Source: Miscanthus floridulus (lineage: Eukaryota > Streptophyta > Magnoliopsida > Poales > Poaceae). Taken from it: a stretch of DNA of 64,000 nucleotides. Under the pieces are notes generated by a model. That model was not told the DNA's origin. It ran no database searches and saw nothing but the letters and a program-made list of their open reading frames with translations. The translations under genes and the position numbers were made by a program. The stretch spans positions 87,931,560-87,995,559 of the forward strand of contig NC_089598.1 in assembly GCF_019320115.1 (NCBI RefSeq), written 5' to 3'. This document shows positions 21,616-32,583 of this stretch, one piece after another. Within the stretch, counting starts at the first letter, position 1; each line of letters begins with the position of its first letter.

Positions 21616-22132
21616 AATCCAGCTACCGTCGAGTCATTAGCGGTCTTCCCTGCCTCATCTCATTCCTGTCCTTGTCAAGATGACGTTGCTCTTCTCGCGT
21701 CGCGTGGCACCTTGACTCCACGCAGTGGCTTGCGCTTGGCTCTATTTTGCTGCCACAGACATTGTCGGCCCAGATGAGCCATCCCATGATGGTAGCTCGC
21801 GACTGCTCCCTCCAAGCCACGCCATGAGCTTGTCCTCACATATTTATGGCGGCCTTAACCGAGTTTCGCAGGGTCAAGCATAGTCATCGCTGCCTGCCTT
21901 GATCAGTAGAGCTACGCCATTTTCACCTTGCCCGCGGTCTGTTGCACACCACCCAAGATCAGTGCTCCAGCAGCTAATTAAGAGCGATCACTTGTGTGCT
22001 GACTTGTATCAGGGCACAGGTGCACCTCGTAGGCGGCCAATTTGGCAATTTCGTCATCGGCGGCCATAGGCGCCACCATAGCCATAGGTTTGGGGTAAGT
22101 TCCACTCCATGGGAAAAGAATCAAATTGGGGG
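21616..22132. repeat. 518-bp direct repeat, copy 2
   Basis: Second copy of the repeat at 19761-20278, in the same orientation. After it, 22133-22440 is GC-rich DNA with no recognisable feature leading into the right arm of the LARD-like element. Confidence 0.8.
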
Positions 22133-22439
22133 TGTTTTTTTTAGCTCGTGTTAACTTCCTCTATCTGGTGCTCATTTTTGTTTGGCTAGGGCATGCGTCG
22201 TCGACGTGCTGATGCCAGCTTGCCGCACCGGAGCACCGCCGTGCTGGCCGGGCGCACGTGGCTAGCTCGGCTCGAACTCTCTCCGACTCAACCGTCACCA
22301 TAGCACAAACCGTGGTGAGCTCCTGACGCCTCCCCGCCATCTCGAACCGCCTTGTTAGAGATCTAGATCACCAAAACAACAGCGCCTTGTTAGTGTGAGG
22401 ATGGTTTTGTTGGGGGTGCTGGATGAAAAATGCGCCTCT

Positions 22440-24728
22440 TGTGCAATAGTGAGCAAACGTGCCGGGAAATAACCGCGTAGTATGGGGACTTTTCAGCAAA
22501 AGCGCGGGCACACGCATGGGCTCCCCGCCATGGGCCGCTTGCTTTGTTGGCCTGCTGCGCGCGTGGCCGCTCCGCGTGGGCCGCATTGGACTGCTGGGCC
22601 AAAGTGGTTGCCGCCTGTCCATTTTGAATTCTAAAACATTTTCCAATTTAGTTTCTAAGGAAAATTATAAATTCAATATAAATTTGTGTAGTGGACCAAA
22701 AATTATGAAACTAATCTTGTTAGGTTCCTAAAATCATGCTCCATCCGCCAGTATATCTTATCCACAAAGTTCTATAATATTTGCAGTTGTTCTTAAATTA
22801 AACTAAGATGCTTAAGATTCAAATATGTGGGAATTTTTGTGATAGAATGATGGTAGTGTTAGCTTTGAAAATTTTACAGTAGCTCCATAGTATTATTATG
22901 TGCATCTATAATTTTTGTAGCTTCAGAATAATTAGTTTGCTGAGGTAACTAATGAGCCCTAGTTTTTATATATAGTAAATAAAAGGAAATAAAGAAACAC
23001 CTAGGGATTTTATAACTAAAACATTATGGGAAATTAGTGCCTAGTTCGACAACTTGGATAGATGGTCTAGTACATTAGTCATCAGAGCTAGCTCGTTAGC
23101 TTGAGAGATGTAATTGTATTTTAAGAGTTGCGATCACCGTTGATTATTTACGTCTCTGCGTTGCATCCATGAATACCATAATAGGGACAACAATGGATCG
23201 TGGAGTCGACCGAAGTAGTAGAGAAGATGGTGCCTTGACGATCATGTCATCATGATAGAACATTAACTTTGGTTATATCTTGCCCAGGTAAGCCCCGGTG
23301 CATAACCCTATTATTCTACACCTTATCTTATGCTTGTACATTAAGTTTTAAGGAGTTTAATGAAAACCACTTGCATATATATATATATCCTTATCCTATG
23401 AGTCATACTAGTATGTTAGGATCATGTAGATTGCTATGCTATAGGATAAGTCGAGTGATTACCTATCACTCGCAAGAGATAGGAAAGATATTATTGTTAC
23501 TGTCACATGGAATATATATGAATGATAATTGGAGACCAGGCGGAATGGTACTTTGGATCTGGACTTGGTTAGGCATTCAAGCGAGGCTCGGATTGCACTT
23601 GTTCCGCCTATGTTGATTGAGGACCGTTCGTTGCTGTGGATGGTAGTCAAGTCATAGACTTATTATCCTAAGCACATACTTGCTTATGGAAGCAGGAAGG
23701 CTCATTGCTCTCTTATCGTGGGTTCTAGCTCTTTCTGGACTGGCTGATTGGAGGTGGGGATGGTGGAGGTCCAAGCACCACTCTGAGTCCAAGACTTAGG
23801 AGTGGGGGCCTGGAGTCCAAGTTTGGACAGGGACCTGGACCCCTTGATAGGAGAGTGGTGGGTTGGTCTTGCTTGTGCCTAGGGTACAAGAGGGGCATGT
23901 GTTTCGGGGTACCCAGCTGGGATACATCGGTTCGCGAATCACCATGTGATACGGTATGAGTTGGCTATGGTCTAGCACTGTAGTAAGAACTAGAATATGA
24001 AAGATGATAAAATGGTTCTGATTGCTTACCACCTGCTTGAAAGTAGCATAGGTGCTTACATAGAATGATTAGTTAATGAACTAATGATGACTGCTAATAA
24101 AATTGAATATAAGGATGTACGTTTAGTAATGCTCCTGCGATGCAATAAATCCACAAGACAGATAGTCTTGCATATCCTTAGAGTCTTTTCTTTTCTCCTA
24201 ACGAGTAAGTCTTGTAGAGTACAATTGAGTACTTAGGGTTTGTTTTACCCTGTTGTAGGTGACAGGTGGATGCTAGAGTTGACACTTGTGTGTGGGAACC
24301 TCCAAGTGGGCTTAGCGAGGATTTCCTTAACGTTGCGGACAGAGTTTATTTGAAACTTCCACCCAAAATGTTTTACAATGGAAAAACTTATAACCTATTA
24401 TGATGTATATAACGGATCATTATGTTAATGTTTAACTTTTCATTAAATGATTTTATTTCTGCTGAAACTCTGATAACATGGTTATATCCCGCTGTTATAA
24501 ACAATAAATATTATACTCTGATGTTGCATGAAAAGGGATGTAAGCAATGGCTAAAATGTTGTAAGCTTTATTCCCCATTTATGATCCTATTGAAAAATGT
24601 GGATTTTTGGGTTCTCCCATGGGGCGTGCTTGATAGAACTATTTAAATTAGCTCACTCTTGGAGTGTTTAGTGTCTAATGGAAGACAAGCATCTCTGGAA
24701 GTGAGTTATTTTAGGCAGTTCTGCCACA
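22440..24728 (+). repeat. Right long arm (LTR) of the LARD-like element
   Basis: Homologous to 17250-19711, ending tctgccaca at 24728 directly before the target duplication cggct. The P450-bearing GC-rich block of the left side has no counterpart in front of this arm, so that block is an insertion or acquisition on the left side only. The exact 5' boundary is not resolved. Confidence 0.65.
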
Positions 24729-25235
24729 CGGCTGCTCCTTGTCGGCACGTTGCCACTTCGAGCCCTCCCTTGGCTCGGAGGGCTCGGACAAATCAAAATA
24801 GCTGCCTCCCACCAACTTCAGAGGTGCCACTAAGGGCTCGGACGGAGCAGGGTGACCTATTTCCGTCGGCTCCGGGGCCGCCACCGAAGGTCCAGAAGCG
24901 GCGGGGCGGTTTGTTTCCGCCGGCTCTGGTGGCGCGTCCTCCCCCTCCTGCCTCGCAACATGCCACGGGAAGGGCCCCATCTACGGCGAAGGCAGGTTCT
25001 CATCCCCGATAGCCAGATCATCCCATGGGATGGGTGACTTGGAGCCATCATCTTCCTCCTCTTCTTTTGATGAGCCTTGATGCTGCTTCCCTCGCTGTAG
25101 CTTTGCTCGCTAATTTGACCACCATTTCTTCTCCTCCTCGTCCTTCTTCTTCTTCCGCTACTCATCCGTGGCATGGTTCGCCACCTTCATGGCTGTGTCT
25201 CTAGCAGCGGAGCGACGGAGTCTCGGAAGACTAAC
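24729..25235 (-). pseudogene. Antisense ORF of the Tat element, middle part
   Basis: The minus strand from 25235 down reads 'VFRDSVAPLL' right after the copia target site, continuing from 'ELPAGL' on the far side (34191 onward). It then has a highly charged stretch (Arg/Lys-rich, 'RRRRTRRRRN', 'KKRRKM'), as expected for the linker of Transposase_28-type antisense proteins. It lies between two nested insertions: the copia (TSD ctaac) on one side and the LARD-like element (TSD cggct) on the other. The frame shows breaks and the gene is dead as it stands. Confidence 0.6.
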
Positions 25236-27120
25236 TGAAAGGTCCTAATGGCTAGAGGGAGGTGAATAGCCTAATAAAAATTTCTACAACAACACTTAGC
25301 AAACTAGTTAGACAATTATGAGGCGAAGCAAGTGTTGCGCTAGCCTACTAAGAATGCAAGCCACCTACCACAATTCTAGTTGATATAGTTTCTATCCACA
25401 CAATAGCTATGTCACTACACTAAATTAGTGTGCTCTCAAAGGCTAACTAAAGAGCCACACTAACCAAACTAACAAGCTCTCACAACTAGCTACACTAAAG
25501 AGCTTGGCAACTAGTTTGCGGTAATATAAAGAGAGTAAGCAAGATAGTTATACCGCCATGTAGATGAAGGAGCCAATCAATCACAAGGATGAATAACAAT
25601 GAAGACCAATCACCTCGGAATCAATGATGAACACAATGATTTTTTTACCGAGGTTCACTTGCTTGCCGGCAAGCTACTCCTGGTTGTGGCGATTTACTCA
25701 CTTGGAGGTTCATGTGCTAATTGGCTTCACATGCCAAACCCTCAATAGGGTGCCGCACAACCAACACAAGATGAGGATCACACAAGCCATGAGCAATCCA
25801 CTAGAGTACCTTTTGGCTCTATGCTGGGGAAAGGTCAAGAAACCCTCACAATCACCACGATTGGAGCCAGAGACAATCACCAACCTCCGCTCGACGATCC
25901 TCATTGCTCTAAGCCATCTAGGTGGCGGCAACCACCAAGAGTAACAAGCGAATCCCACAGTGAAACACGAACACCAAGTGCCTTTAGATGCAAACACTCA
26001 AGCAATGCACTTGGATTCTCCCAATCTCACAAAGATGATGAATCAATGATGGAGATGAGTGGGAGGGCTTTGGCTAAGCTCACAATGTTGCTATATCAAT
26101 GAAAATGGCCAAAGTTATGAGCTTGAGCCGGCTATGGGGCTTAAATAGAAGCCCCCACGAAATAGAGCCGTTGTACCCCTTTACTGGGCACAACTCGGGG
26201 TGACCGGATGCTCCGGTCGGATCGACCGGACGGTGGCCCTCAGCGTCCGGTCACGTGATACATGCCACGTGTCCCCTCTCTTTGAATACTATTCGCCCAA
26301 TCTCAATGGTCAACAGTCGACCGGATGCTGCGGCAAGAGTGACCAAACGCTGAGCCTCTAGCGTCCGGTCATTTCTAGTAAGGTTCTAGAAACGAATTTC
26401 TTCGACCGGACGCGTCCAGTCAAGCTTGATCGGACACAGCCAGTGTCCGGTCACACGGTGACTTTCTTCTACGCTGTCCGACAACACGACATGACATAGC
26501 CTTCCAGCGTCCAGTCGCTGAGCAACCCAGCGTTTGGTTAGTTGACCGACGCCAGCGTCCACGCTGCTACAACTGACCAGACACGCTGGTCCCCCTGAGA
26601 CTAGCGTCCGGTCACCTTATGACCAGCGAGACTAACTCCTTTTCACCTCTAACTTTTTCACCCTTGCTCAAATGTGCCAACCACCAAGTGTATCACCTTG
26701 TGCACATGTGTTAGCATATTTTCCCAAACATTTTCAAGGGTGTTAGCATTCCACTAGATCCTAAATGCATATGCAATGAGTTAGAGCATCTAGTGGCACT
26801 TTGACAACCACATTTCAATATGAGTTTCACCCCTCTTAATAGTATGGCTATCAAACCTAAATGTGATCACACTCTCTAAGTGTCTTGATCACCAAAACAA
26901 AATAGCTCCTACAATTTATACCTTTGCCTTGAGCTTTTTGTTTTTCTCTTTCTTCTTTCCAAGTCCAAGCACTTGATCATCACCATGGTATCATCATCAT
27001 CATGTTATGATCTTCATTTGCTTCACTATTTGGAGTGTGCTACCTATCTCATGATCACTTGATAAACTAGGTTAGCACTTAGGGTTTCATCAATTCACTA
27101 AAACCAAACTAGATCTTTCA
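25236..27120 (-). repeat. 3' LTR of the SIRE-type copia element
   Basis: It runs from tgaaaggtcctaatggc to agatctttca on the plus strand. It matches 32584-34190 closely but is about 280 bp longer, because the partner lacks the segment from about 26495 to 26780. A U3 array of accggacg/cgtccggt motifs lies at about 26190-26640. The neighbouring 'ctgcccctttttgg' (27121 on) is the polypurine tract seen on the opposite strand. Confidence 0.9.
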
Positions 27121-28285
27121 ATCTGCCCCTTTTTGGTAATTGATGACAACCCTTATACAAAGATATGAATTAAAATTCAATTGAAATCATGTTGCTTGCC
27201 CAAGCATATTTACCATATGTAAAAGGATATGGATAAGTTTCATGAACTCCATATGATATCAATTGCTCCCCCTACATATGTGCTAAGAGTTTGGATTGTA
27301 GCTTGCACATATGATTAGATAGGAAACATAGGAGTCAATGTCTACCAAATGATGCTAAGGTATAAAAGATGGACCTTTGAAGCGTGATACCAATCGGAGT
27401 GTACCATTATACCATCCTTAGCACCATGGTTAGCTAGATACTACTTGATAGCTAGATACCACTTGTAAAACTTACTTGAAAATGAAATCACTAGATGACC
27501 TATGCATGCTAGATTTTCATTTCATTATTCAATCTTACAACTAGCATACATCACACAAGCATGGATATTTAAATGTAAAACTTGTGCCATGTAAGCAAAC
27601 ATATGAAATGCACATTCAAATGCACCATACAAGTTCATGAGCTTGCTCCCCCTACTTGTGTGCTCAAGATTTTAATTGATCGTTTCCTTTGTCATATCTT
27701 TATACTATGTTTGTTCACTATTTTTTCCCATGTACTAATATCTTTTTGTATCTTTGTTTTTCTCCCCCTATGTGAAATTCTCCCCCTTTATATTTTCACT
27801 ATCTTTGTACAATATTTTCTCCCCCTTTGTCATCAATGACCACAAAGGTTCAAAATGTAGATAGGTTAAGATTATCAATGTCAATCAATGGGGTGAGAAT
27901 CATATTCTCAAATTTAGTTCAAACTTAGAATATTTGCCAAAGATATTTAACTCGGTTTGATCCAAGGACAAGCTTCTTCACACCTCCAAATAAGGGTTAT
28001 CTTGTACCATGTTGAGTTAAACACTTAAAGCTCATTTTCTAGATTAAACACTAGGTTTACAAGCCCATAAACATGTCATATGCTACCACTAGATCAAGTC
28101 AAGCATAGAAGCAATAGTGATACCATATAAACATCAAATTCATTTCATTTTTATGAATGAGCCTAATAAAATGGAGAGATGACTAGGTGAACTAAACATG
28201 TCCTTAGCAAGAATGTATGCCATGCCAATCAACTTTTACCTTGGATTGCTCGAAGGAGAGGCATGCCATATAAGTGGGGGATGCA

Positions 28286-28690
28286 TCAACACATATTTGA
28301 GAAATCCAATATGTTCAACTCATTCCTTAGCTTGCAAAACATTTTCTCATCTAATGGCTTGGTGAATATGTCGGCAAGTTGATCTTCGGTGCCTACACTC
28401 TCAATGCAAATGTCCCCTTTTTGTTGGTGATCTCTTATGAAATGGTGGCAGACATCAATGTGCTTTGTTCTTGCATGTTGAACCAGATTGTTGATCAATT
28501 TGATTGCACTCTCATTGTCACATAGCAATGGCATTTTCTTGAACTTGATTTCAAAGTCACTCAAAGTGGCCTTCATCCAAAGAATTTGTGCACAACAACT
28601 ACCGGCGGATATGTATTCGGCTTCGGCGGTTGATAATGCAATACTGTTTTGCTTCTTTGATGACCATGAAACAAGTGATTTCTTGTGAAG
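28286..28690 (-). pseudogene. Copia RNase H C-terminal remnant
   Basis: On the minus strand: 'SLVSWSSKKQNSIALSTAEA' (the conserved RNase H entry motif), then 'MKATLSDFEIKFKKM', 'LCDNESAIKL', 'HIDVCHHFIRDH' and 'EDQLADIFTKPLDEK', the usual end of SIRE/Maximus polyproteins. The RT domain that should precede it is missing: the linker peptide '..EELNNFTR' runs straight into this segment at about 28683-28690, in another frame. A single internal deletion of more than 1 kb explains the join. Confidence 0.85.
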
Positions 28691-29466
28691 TTATTCAATT
28701 CTTCATGCATAGCATTCACCCAATCAACATCCTTCAATGCTTCATCTATCTTCTTCGGTTCAATAGATGACACAAATGAGAAGTGCTCACAAAATGAAGC
28801 CAATCTTGATCTTGTTTGTACACCTCTTGAAATATCACCAATGATAGTGTCCAATGGATGATCTCTTGCAACATTGGTTGGTTGGAGGATTGAAACTTGA
28901 TTGCTTGCACTTGCTTGATCATTGGGTTGAGATGATGTACTGGCCACTTGATCTTGTTCATTGTCATGAAATCCACTTGTACTAGCTTGATTTGTATCAT
29001 CTTGCACATTTGAGTTAGAGAGCACTTGCACTTGATCATCTTCATCATCATTCACTTGCCTAGGCCTCAATTCACCAATATCCATGTTCTTCATGGCATT
29101 TGAAAGTTGAATGCCTCTAACATCTTCCAAGTTCTCATTCTCTACTTGTGAACCCTTGGTTTCATCAAATTTAACATCATGAACTTCCTCAAGAGTACCA
29201 CTATCCAAATTCCAAACTCTATATGCTTTGCTTGTAGTGGAATAACCAAGTAGGAATCATTCATCACATTTCTTGTCAAACTTACCCAATCTAGTGCCTT
29301 TCTTCAAGATATAGCATTTGCAACAAAAGATCCAAAAATATGCAATGTTGGGCTTTCTACCATTCAAGAGCTCATATGGTGTCTTCTCTTTCAATGGGTG
29401 ACAATAGAGGTGGTTGCTACAATAGCAAGTCATGTTGATAGCTTCGGCCCAAAAGGATTGACTCAC
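28691..29466 (-). pseudogene. Copia integrase C-terminus and integrase-RT linker
   Basis: 29466-29257 encodes 'SFWAEAINMTCYCSNHLYCH' and 'KTPYELLNGRKPNIAYFWIF', the integrase-to-linker region (the GKTPYEL-type motif). 29208-28691 is a Ser/Asp/Asn/Gln-rich linker ending with 'DWVNAMHEELNNF', the segment just before RT in copia elements. A frame change separates the two pieces at about 29210-29260. Acidic low-complexity linkers are normal for SIRE-lineage elements. Confidence 0.8.
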
Positions 29467-30386
29467 ATTGTACTAAGCATAAACCTTACCATATCAATGA
29501 GTGTTCTATTCTTCCTTTCAACAAGGTTATTTGATTGTGGAGTGTACTTGGCCGAGAATTGATGTCTAATTCCAAATTCATCACACAACTCATCAATTCT
29601 AGTGTTCTTGAACTCACTACCATTGTTACTTCTAACTCTCTTGATGGTTGTTTCAAACTTATTGTGAATGCCCTTGACAAATGATTTGAATGTTGCAAAT
29701 ACATCACTTTTGTCCATTAGAAAGAATACCCATGTGTGTCTAGTATAATCATCCACTATCACAAAGCCATATTTATTTCCACCAATGCTAGTGTATTGTG
29801 TTGGCCCAAATAAGTCCATATGCAATAACTCAAATGCTTTACTAGTGCTCATTATGCTTTTCCTAGGATGGGTGTTTCCAACTTGTTTTCTGGCTTGACA
29901 AGAGCTACAAAGCTTATCCTTTTCAAACACAACATCTTTCAAGCCTCTAACCAAGTCATGCTTAACCAAACTATTCAATTGTTTCATTCCAATATGACCA
30001 AGCCTTCTATGCCATAACCAACCCATGCTAGACTTAGTGAACAAGTATGTAGATAATCTAGCTTCACTAGCATTGAAATCAACCAAGTATAGATTCTCAT
30101 ATCTAAATCCTTTGAAGATCAAATTAGAGCCATCTACACTTATGATCTCTACATCATCTACCCCAAATATGCATTTAAATCCAAGATCACACAATTGAGC
30201 CACGAATAGCAAATTGAAGTTCAAGCTCTCTACTAGCAACACATTAGATATGCTCATATCATTGGATATTGCAATCTTACCAAGCTCTTTGACCTTGCCT
30301 TTGCCATTATCACCAAATATGATACTATCATAACCATCATTGCCATTTGTGTTGACTGAGTTGAATATTCTTGCATCACCGGTCAT
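29463..30386 (-). pseudogene. Copia protease end and integrase core
   Basis: A 307-codon frame. It begins just after the protease active-site region (the minus strand at 30386-30420 reads 'QHMTGDARIF'-like). It includes the GAG-pre-integrase HHCC zinc region ('WHRRLGHIGMKQL' and 'CSSCQARK') and the integrase catalytic core ('HMDLFGPTQYTSIGGNKYGF', 'SAKYTPQSNNLVERKNRTL'). The first Asp and the Glu of the D,D,E triad are present; the second Asp is replaced by Asn ('VRSNNGSEF', codon AAC at 29625-29627). The frame ends at a stop shortly after the Glu. It could not catalyse integration. Confidence 0.9.
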
Positions 30387-30492
30387 GTGTTGAGTGCACC
30401 CACTATCAAGAACCTAATGCATTCCTCCGGCTTTGTAATTGACCTACAAAAGAAGATCAATTCCTTTTAGGTACCCAAACTTGCTTGGGTCC

Positions 30493-32526
30493 TTAAAGGT
30501 TAGTAACTAAGCTCTTTGATACCCAAATGGCTTTCTTCTTTGAGCCCATCCATGGTTTACCAATGAACTTAGCCTTTATACCATTTGCACCCTTAGTAAG
30601 CACATAGAAAGAATTAATCTTAATGGAGGATACATTAGCATTTTTACTCTTGTTCTTGCACTCATACTCTTTATGACCAACTTGCTTGCAACTAGTGCAA
30701 AACCGACCATTATTCTTTACAAAACTAGTCTTGTGAGGAGCAAAGGATGCCTTGCCTTTCTTGGGGATATAGCCCAATCCCTCTTTGTAGAGAGAAACTC
30801 TTTGGCTATCTAAGCACATAAGCAAGCGGTCCTCACCACCATGGGCCTTAGCTAAGGTGTGAGTGAGCTTATTGACCTCCTTCTTGAGGTTCTCATTCTC
30901 AACCATTAGTGAGACATCACAAGTGAAACCATCACTACTAGATGAGGTGGAAGTAGAAGTACTACAAGAAGGGTTAGTGGGAGCAACAATGATAAGCATA
31001 GATAATAATTCATCAATTATATCACAAGTTAAGCCTATATTGCAAGTTTCAATATGCTTCTTTTTATTTTGCTCATCAAGCAAAGATGAATGAGCCTTTT
31101 CAAGCTTTTTGTGAGCCTTGCCAAGCTTCTCATGGGCTTCCTCTAGCCTCTCATGAGTTGCCTTGAGCTCATCAAGGGCTTGCTTAAGGGCTTTTACCTC
31201 CTTATTCAAGCTCTTGCATTCCCTTCTCTTAATGTCAAAGTGTTCTTTAGCATCTTCTAGCATGTCATATAATTCATCTTTAGTAGGCTCATCATCATCA
31301 CTATCACTATCATTTTCAGTATCATGTTCATCATCACTTCCATCATCACAAGTTTGTACCTTAGTGGCCTTAGACATGAAGCATGATGGAGTGTCAAAGA
31401 GAGAAGGCTTCTCATTGATAGCAATGCTTGCAAGTGCCTTCTTCTTGGTGGTCTTATCATCATCACTATCATCATCATCATCATCACTTGAGGAAGCATC
31501 ACTATCCCAAGTGACCACATATGAACCACCCTTCTTCTTCTTGAAGGTCATCTTGTCCTTCTTCTCTTTCTTTTCCTTCTTGTCCTTCTTCTTGTTCTTC
31601 TTCTTGTCGTCATCATTGTCGCTATTGTATGGACATTGAGCAACAAGATGATCTTTGCTTCCACATTTGAAGCACCTTCTTGACTCTTCCTTGTTCTTGG
31701 ATGAAGATTTCTTTCTTCTAGCATGGTACCCTTTCTTCATCATGAACTTGCCAAATTTCTTGACAAAGAGAGCCATCTTCTCATCATCATCATCATCCCA
31801 TGAGCCATCATCTTCACTTGATGTATCTTATTTTGCCTTGCCCTTGGATGATGTGGCCTTGAATGCCATGTTCTTCTTCTTCTCATCCTTCTTCTCATCT
31901 TTCTTCTCCTTCTTTTCTTTCTTCTCATCATCATCTCTATATGTATCATAAGTCATTATATCTCCCAACACTTGGTTTGGTGTCAAGGTGTCCAAACCAC
32001 TCTTCACTAGAATAGTGACCAATGTGCCAAATCTTGAAGGTAAGCATCTCAAGAATTTGTGGGAGAAGTCCTTGTCCTTCACCCCTTCTCCAAGTGCTTT
32101 GAGATCATTGACAAGCACTTGAAGCCTATGGAACATCTCCGGCACACTCTCATCCTCCTTCATCTTGAAGCTTGCAAACTTCTCTTTGAGAATGTATGCC
32201 TTTGCACCCTTCACGGCTTGAGTGCCCTCAAATGATTCTCCCAACTTCTTCCAAGCCTCATGAGCCATCTCAATATTCTTGATTTGCTCAAATGTTCTCT
32301 CATCAATTGCATCATGAATGGCACTTAGAGCAATGTCATTATTTTGGAGAAGCACTTCTTCGGCCATGGTGGGATTCTCTGGATCACCAATCTCAATTTT
32401 GGTTTCTACCACCTTCCACACTTTTCTATTGATTGACTTGATATGTGTGGTCATCTTTGATTTCCAATACGGATAATTTGTGCCATCAAATTGGGGTGGC
32501 TTCTTGGTATTGTTGATTTGAGCCAT
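30493..32526 (-). pseudogene. Copia gag polyprotein with one premature stop
   Basis: Capsid protein of the SIRE-type element. Residues 1-232 (32526-31828) form the UBN2/gag domain, starting 'MAQINNTKKPPQFDGTNYPY' and including 'FHRLQVLVNDLKALGEGVKD'. A lone TAA at 31828-31830 interrupts the frame, which continues unchanged to 30493. The second part carries a CCHC zinc knuckle ('CFKCGSKDHLVAQC'), a Lys-rich and acidic stretch, a coiled coil ('LKATHERLEEAHEKLGKAHK') and a second CCHC knuckle ('CTSCKQVGHKEYEC'). The start is just inside the primer-binding site, as expected. With readthrough of one codon the gag would be full length. Confidence 0.9.
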
Positions 32527-32565
32527 TTTTACACTGAAGGTTGTTAAGCCTCAAATCACGGTGAC

Positions 32566-32582
32566 CTCGGCTCTAATGCCAC
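32566..32582 (-). other. Primer-binding site of the copia element
   Basis: The minus-strand sequence tggcattagagccgagg follows the 5' LTR after two bases and resembles the tggtatcagagc consensus complementary to initiator methionine tRNA. Confidence 0.75.
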
Positions 32583-32583
32583 T

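Larger units (their letters stand above)
13832..24733 (+). mobile_element. Large non-coding LTR element (LARD-like), TSD cggct
   Basis: The element begins tgtaacaactctggtgtta at 13837 and ends ctgccaca at 24728. Both sides carry cggct (13832-13836 and 24729-24733). Two long homologous arms (about 17250-19711 and 22440-24728) are LTRs or their 3' portions; both end with '..ttctgcc..aca'. Right after the left arm is 'cttggcggttgccgtcgg', in the place of a primer-binding site. I see no gag or pol, so it would have to be mobilised in trans. A second LTR-like start, tgtaacacccctggtgttat, occurs at 15080 inside it, so the left arm is either duplicated or rearranged. Confidence 0.65.

Noticed and set aside
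31163..31951. 158- and 98-codon plus-strand frames rich in Ser and Phe
   Set aside because: They are the reverse complement of the Lys- and Asp-rich copia gag, which has zinc knuckles on the other strand.
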